IMG/VR virus record: IMGVR_UViG_3300033150_000165
Location: 1-25,384 of that record
Direction: 5' to 3' (one strand)
DNA length: 25,384 nt
Source of the DNA: a virus
Positions 22,591 through 25,384 of this stretch are shown here, one piece after another; the stretch's first letter is position 1, and the number at the start of each line of letters is the position of its first letter. The position numbers and the translations under genes are program-made. Below the pieces are notes generated by a model. It searched no databases, had not been told where the DNA came from, and saw nothing but the letters and a program-made list of their open reading frames with translations.

Positions 22591-24555
22591 TTAAGTTGCC
22601 GGTACAGTTGTCCCTATAAAACTACCTTCTATTTTTAATTCAAATCTAGGGGCTGTGGTTTTTGTGTCTACATGTACTGTTGATAACGCCACACCTTGAG
22701 TTATAGATGGATAAGTTACTGAAACCGCCTCGGTGGTGCTCCCATTCAAAGGTACAACACCTATTGGTTCAGGTTCTCCAGCACCTACAGCCCCAGTTAT
22801 TTCTGTAACCGCTTCCCCTCTACCCGCTACCCCGGAACTTGTAGTGCCTACATTAACAAGCTGAGTACATCGTGGTTGTATTATAATAAAATTAGATGTT
22901 GTGCTTACGTATTGCCCCGTGGTAGAAACTACCATAGGTTCGTTTATAGCTATGTTCCCGCTTAGATTTACAGCTACATTACATTTATGATTTAAATAAC
23001 TGTTTGACCCGGTTATTTTTGAAGCAAGACCATCTAGTTTTACAAATAACTCTACGTCAGGATTACTTTCAAAAAATGCTTTTGATAAAGCGTCGTCGGT
23101 CACATCTAGTATTAAGCTAAAAAAGTATAGGCTATTTGTTTTTTGATTGCCATCACCCACATAGCTAACTATTGCTTTTTGTACTGTGTAATTTAAATTA
23201 TAATCAACGTTTCCGGTAGAGTCGCATAAAACAGGTTTTACGTTAGGTATCACCTCAAAACTTGCTGCAGCACCATCTGCACCACGAGGGCCTTGTGCTC
23301 CTGGTGTACCTGAAGGTCCTGGTATCCCTTGTTCTCCCTCGGGTCCTTGCGCCCCATCAACTCCCTGCACTCCTTGAAGCCCTTGTTCTCCTTTCGGACC
23401 TTGAGGTCCTTTCGGCCCGGTAGGTCCCGCAGGTCCCTGGGGTCCATTTGCTCCATTAGCACCACGGGGTCCTGTTTCTCCTCTAGGGCCTGTTTCCCCT
23501 TGCGGGCCTCTTTCTCCCTGTGGGCCGGGATTTCCAGTAGGTCCTTGTGTTCCACCGGCACCTTTCGGCCCTGTTGGACCTGTAGCTCCGGTATTTCCCG
23601 TGTCGCCTTTGTCGCCTTTAGGGCCTTGTATTGGACCTATGTTCTCCCATGTGTTACTCGCTGTCCATACATATCCATCTCCATTTTGTGCGGTAACAAT
23701 CCAAAGATCACCTACTGTATTTTCAGAGGCGCCGGGTAAATCATCTACTGTTGCTTTTGTGCCTTTAATAGTTACAGAGTTGCCATCAGCCCCGTCCGCT
23801 CCATTGGTTCCGTTAGTTCCGTTTACACCCGCAGGGCCTTGCGGGCCTTGTTCACCATCATCGCCTTTAGGCCCTTGGGGACCAATTTCCCCTTGAGGAC
23901 CGGCTGGCCCTGTTGGTCCAGTCGCACCTGCTACTCCGGCTGCTCCTGCTCCGCCTTCTCTTCCTTGCGCTCCTATTAAATCATTTGTTCGAAACTCATC
24001 TCCGTTTGTAAATGTTATTGTAAGTGTTCCCTTTGGGTCTGTTCTAACATCTCTTATGCCGTTGCCTTCTGCTCCAGTCGCGCCTGTTTGACCTGTAGGA
24101 CCAGTCGCACCTGTTGGACCTGCCACTCCTGGTGGGCCTTGCGGGCCCTCGATGCCTTTAGCATTGGCATATTGTGGTATATTTAAAACCCCATCAATTA
24201 AAGTAGCTTCCCCGGTTTCGCCTGATGTTTTTATGCTTTGTACAACACCTCGGTTACTAGTGTACCCGGAGGGATTTGAAGATAAATAGTATCTGCCATC
24301 TATGTTAGTTGCAACTGAAGGTATCTCTCCACTGTTTCTTGTGAGCTCTAGCACCCCGGTTATAGCATTAAACGATGCTCCTGTTACAACTCGGTCCTCG
24401 ACAAAGATTTCTGAAACTGATTCAGCAGCAACATAGTTTTTTAAAGTACTCAATTTTAGGCTTTTTGTAGCGTAGCCCTTGGATTTGTCGTCTATGAGCA
24501 GCAAATCGTCGTTTGATACTGTGCTTGTTAGTGGATAACTGTTTATTCTAGGCAT
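22591..24555 (-). CDS. Collagen-like tail fibre
   Basis: This 654-aa protein has an N-terminal anchor (INSYPLTSTVSNDDLLLIDD, then TKSLKLSTLKNYV, residues 4-42), a beta region (45-130, with DGRYYLSSNPSGYTS), and three Gly-X-Y collagen blocks at about 134-164, 196-258 and 310-430. They are interrupted by two short beta modules: DVRTDPKGTLTITFTNGDEF (169-188) and the segment with VGDLWIVTAQNGDGYVWTAS (281-300). The tail (431-654) is globular and beta-rich and is the likely receptor-binding tip. Collagen blocks in phage fibres form trimeric triple helices. The start is directly after the stop of the 80-aa basic gene (TAAATG). Its Gly/Pro codons make it more GC-rich than its neighbours. Confidence 0.87.
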   Translation of the reverse strand: MPRINSYPLTSTVSNDDLLLIDDKSKGYATKSLKLSTLKNYVAAESVSEIFVEDRVVTGASFNAITGVLELTRNSGEIPSVATNIDGRYYLSSNPSGYTSNRGVVQSIKTSGETGEATLIDGVLNIPQYANAKGIEGPQGPPGVAGPTGATGPTGQTGATGAEGNGIRDVRTDPKGTLTITFTNGDEFRTNDLIGAQGREGGAGAAGVAGATGPTGPAGPQGEIGPQGPKGDDGEQGPQGPAGVNGTNGTNGADGADGNSVTIKGTKATVDDLPGASENTVGDLWIVTAQNGDGYVWTASNTWENIGPIQGPKGDKGDTGNTGATGPTGPKGAGGTQGPTGNPGPQGERGPQGETGPRGETGPRGANGANGPQGPAGPTGPKGPQGPKGEQGLQGVQGVDGAQGPEGEQGIPGPSGTPGAQGPRGADGAAASFEVIPNVKPVLCDSTGNVDYNLNYTVQKAIVSYVGDGNQKTNSLYFFSLILDVTDDALSKAFFESNPDVELFVKLDGLASKITGSNSYLNHKCNVAVNLSGNIAINEPMVVSTTGQYVSTTSNFIIIQPRCTQLVNVGTTSSGVAGRGEAVTEITGAVGAGEPEPIGVVPLNGSTTEAVSVTYPSITQGVALSTVHVDTKTTAPRFELKIEGSFIGTTVPAT

Positions 24556-24798
24556 TTATTCGTTTTTTGTTCCGTTTTTACGGGGATTCATACCGCCTCT
24601 ATTTCTATGAGCTGTTACAAAAGTACCGGTGTAGTGATCATAGTCCTTACCCTTGATGCTTTTACCTGCTTTTTTAGCTGCACGGCGCTTTTTTTGGCTA
24701 TCTGCGCGCTTTTTCTTACGATCAGTACTATTTGCGTACTTTAAATCGCGTTGTTTCTTGCGTTTCGCAGCTGCTGGCGATAACTTTTGTTTACCCAT
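24556..24798 (-). CDS. Small very basic protein, first gene of the late operon
   Basis: This 80-aa protein is about one-third Lys/Arg: SPAAAKRKKQRDLKYANSTD then KKRADSQKKRRAAKKAGKS (residues 7-46). The end, GKDYDHYTGTFVTAHRNRGG (50-69) and MNPRKNGTKNE, resembles the tail of small phage proteins I have seen (DYDH..... HRNRGG), which can recall the His/Asn pattern of HNH enzymes. The set is too incomplete to call a nuclease. It is probably a DNA-binding or virion-packed protein. It lies at the head of the minus-strand transcription unit, just inside the divergent control region, with an A-tract leader and no Shine-Dalgarno sequence. Confidence 0.68.
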   Translation of the reverse strand: MGKQKLSPAAAKRKKQRDLKYANSTDRKKKRADSQKKRRAAKKAGKSIKGKDYDHYTGTFVTAHRNRGGMNPRKNGTKNE

Positions 24799-24834
24799 TT
24801 AATTTTTTTTTGTATATATTATTATTTTACGTAC

Positions 24835-24861
24835 TTTTTACCGTTTTTACAGTTTTTACAG
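24835..24861. repeat. Iteron-like array: three tandem 9-bp repeats
   Basis: TTTTTACCG (24835-24843), TTTTTACAG (24844-24852) and TTTTTACAG (24853-24861) run head to tail without spacers. A weaker copy, ATTTTACG, lies just left of them. Such short direct repeats often bind initiators or regulators. Confidence 0.75.
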
Positions 24862-24928
24862 TTATAAACGCGACAATAGGGTGCTACTATTATATATAAC
24901 TACCTAATGTCATATTATTTTATTAGAT

Positions 24929-24958
24929 ATATAGGGGTAATGGGTTACCCTACTATAT
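24929..24958. repeat. Imperfect 30-bp palindrome
   Basis: Arms ATATAG-GGGTAA (24929-24940) and TTACCC-(TA)-CTATAT (24945-24958) surround a TGGG loop, with only a two-base bulge. It could be an operator or a hairpin. No T-run follows, so a terminator is unlikely. Confidence 0.7.
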
Positions 24959-25031
24959 TAACCTACCCATGCTAATACAAAAACCCGTTTTGTTTCGCCC
25001 AGTCCCCCATTTTCTGTACGATTCAGGGCAT

Positions 25032-25103
25032 GGATCAGGGTTTAGGATCCTGTTTCCTGTGAATATCCAGACTTTTCCCGGGATCAGCTACGACCTGAGA
25101 TCC
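25032..25103. repeat. Two similar GGATC...GATCC hairpins
   Basis: Hairpin A is 25032-25050 (GGATC, 9-nt loop, GATCC). Hairpin B is 25081-25103 (GGATCAG, 7-nt loop, CTGA then GATCC with two extra bases). Both left arms read GGATCAG. They lie in a locally GC-rich block, which stands out from the AT-rich surroundings. Confidence 0.6.
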
Positions 25104-25192
25104 TGTGCTACAGCTCTGTGCAATATGTATAGCATTTACATACCTAACACGTATGGCATTCGATAATATATATGAATATAAATAATAGCAAT

Positions 25193-25345
25193 ATGAAATT
25201 CAAATTTAATCACAAAGTCATACTAAAGTATGCTGGCCAAGCGCTGGTCATCGGAACAACTGGGTTCATTCTAGCAGCATGTGTCAGCCTGATTGTACAC
25301 TTAATCCAGCACGGAGCGCCAACGTCATTCGGGATCTACGGATAA
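25193..25345 (+). CDS. Candidate 50-aa single-pass membrane protein
   Basis: A short plus-strand frame starts at the ATG at 25193 after an A/T-only leader and ends TAA at 25345. The protein has a basic start (MKFKFNHKVILKY) and one hydrophobic segment (about residues 17-38, ALVIGTTGFILAACVSLIVHLI), then a short polar tail. LAAC resembles a lipobox, but the sequence after it stays hydrophobic, so a simple membrane helix fits better. It would be the first rightward gene. Another ATG at 25377 (ATGTCAAC) may begin the next one at the window edge. Small early phage membrane proteins of this kind can interfere with the host, but I have no evidence for that here. Confidence 0.5.
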   Translation: MKFKFNHKVILKYAGQALVIGTTGFILAACVSLIVHLIQHGAPTSFGIYG

Positions 25346-25384
25346 ATGATCCCATAAACCTTAAAAAATTATAACTATGTCAAC

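Larger units (their letters stand above)
24799..25192. promoter_or_regulatory. Divergent intergenic control region / candidate origin
   Basis: This is the only long non-coding stretch (394 bp) and it separates the leftward late genes from rightward genes. From left to right it holds an AT-rich zone, three tandem 9-mers, an imperfect 30-bp palindrome and a GC-richer 150-bp block with two similar hairpins, then an AT-rich approach to the plus-strand start. No clean -35/-10 or Bacteroidota -33/-7 promoter could be fixed by eye in either direction. Early/late promoter pair, replication origin and a structured transcript are all open. Confidence 0.6.

Noticed and set aside
23280-24170. Dense short repeats that could be mistaken for a CRISPR or minisatellite
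   Set aside because: They are Gly-X-Y codons of the collagen-like fibre, with no constant repeat and unique spacer structure.
24556-24798. 80-aa basic protein as an HNH nuclease
   Set aside because: Only a DYDH and an HRNRGG patch are present. The spacing and residues needed for a full HNH core are missing.
24929-24958. Palindrome as a bidirectional terminator
   Set aside because: No T-run on either side and it lies between divergent, not convergent, genes.
24957-25092. Minus-strand open stretch in the same block, without a start codon near its 5' end
   Set aside because: About 44 codons bounded by TAG on both sides with no usable ATG except near the end. It could be a gene relic, but nothing supports it.
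24969-25166. Plus-strand open frame of 65 codons in the intergenic block
   Set aside because: The product has no recognisable motif, sits on hairpins, and ends shortly before a better plus-strand start. More likely structured non-coding DNA.

Overview
The window is AT-rich and reads as the virion-morphogenesis (late) half of a tailed double-stranded DNA phage. From 24.8 kb down to base 1 every gene is on the minus strand, tightly packed and often overlapping by TAATG or ATGA. Transcription turns to the plus strand only at about 25.2 kb. A Bacteroidota (Flavobacteriia-like, probably aquatic) host is inferred. Starts lack Shine-Dalgarno sequences and have A/T-only leaders. The lysis region carries a Sec-exported DUF4846-type protein, a family I know from Bacteroidota. 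The structural proteins resemble those of short-tailed phages of marine Bacteroidota. I see no integrase, repressor or tRNA gene, and the window is too short to settle lifestyle.

Layout in transcription order (right to left). 24.8-20.7 kb: a small basic protein and two large fibres, one collagen-like and one with YadA-type head repeats, which share a related N-terminal anchor. 20.6-18.1 kb: a hypothetical, then groEL, groES and a winged-helix-like gene in overlapping order. 18.1-14.6 kb: many small genes, some probably virion or assembly accessories. Among them are a basic SFCAR-motif protein, a Cys-Gly-Cys microprotein, an HExxH metallopeptidase-like protein, an EF-hand protein and an NlpC/P60-like cysteine hydrolase. 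14.6-13.0 kb: a likely lysis cassette (DUF4846 protein plus holin) and two small conserved-looking genes. 13.0-9.9 kb: a 201-aa protein that reads as two fused GroES folds, a candidate small terminase and the large terminase. 9.9-4.8 kb: portal, scaffold and major capsid protein, ending in a strong terminator. 4.7-1 kb: a capsid-proximal structural protein with its own terminator, two connector/tail-ring proteins, and a tail-hub/stabilisation protein that runs off the left edge.

The genes fit one programme. Terminase and portal package DNA into a shell built by scaffold and capsid protein. Ring and hub proteins make the tail and the fibres bind the host. Cysteine and zinc hydrolases may help breach the wall, and holin plus exported lysin release progeny. 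The notable part is the chaperone set: a full GroEL, a short-roofed GroES, and a second, two-domain GroES-like protein next to the terminase genes. The other point to check is an exact 72-bp in-frame tandem duplication in the terminase ATPase domain, which is either very recent or an assembly artefact.

The 394-bp gap at 24.8-25.2 kb has iteron-like 9-mers, a 30-bp palindrome and two GGATC/GATCC hairpins. It is the best candidate for a divergent control region or origin.
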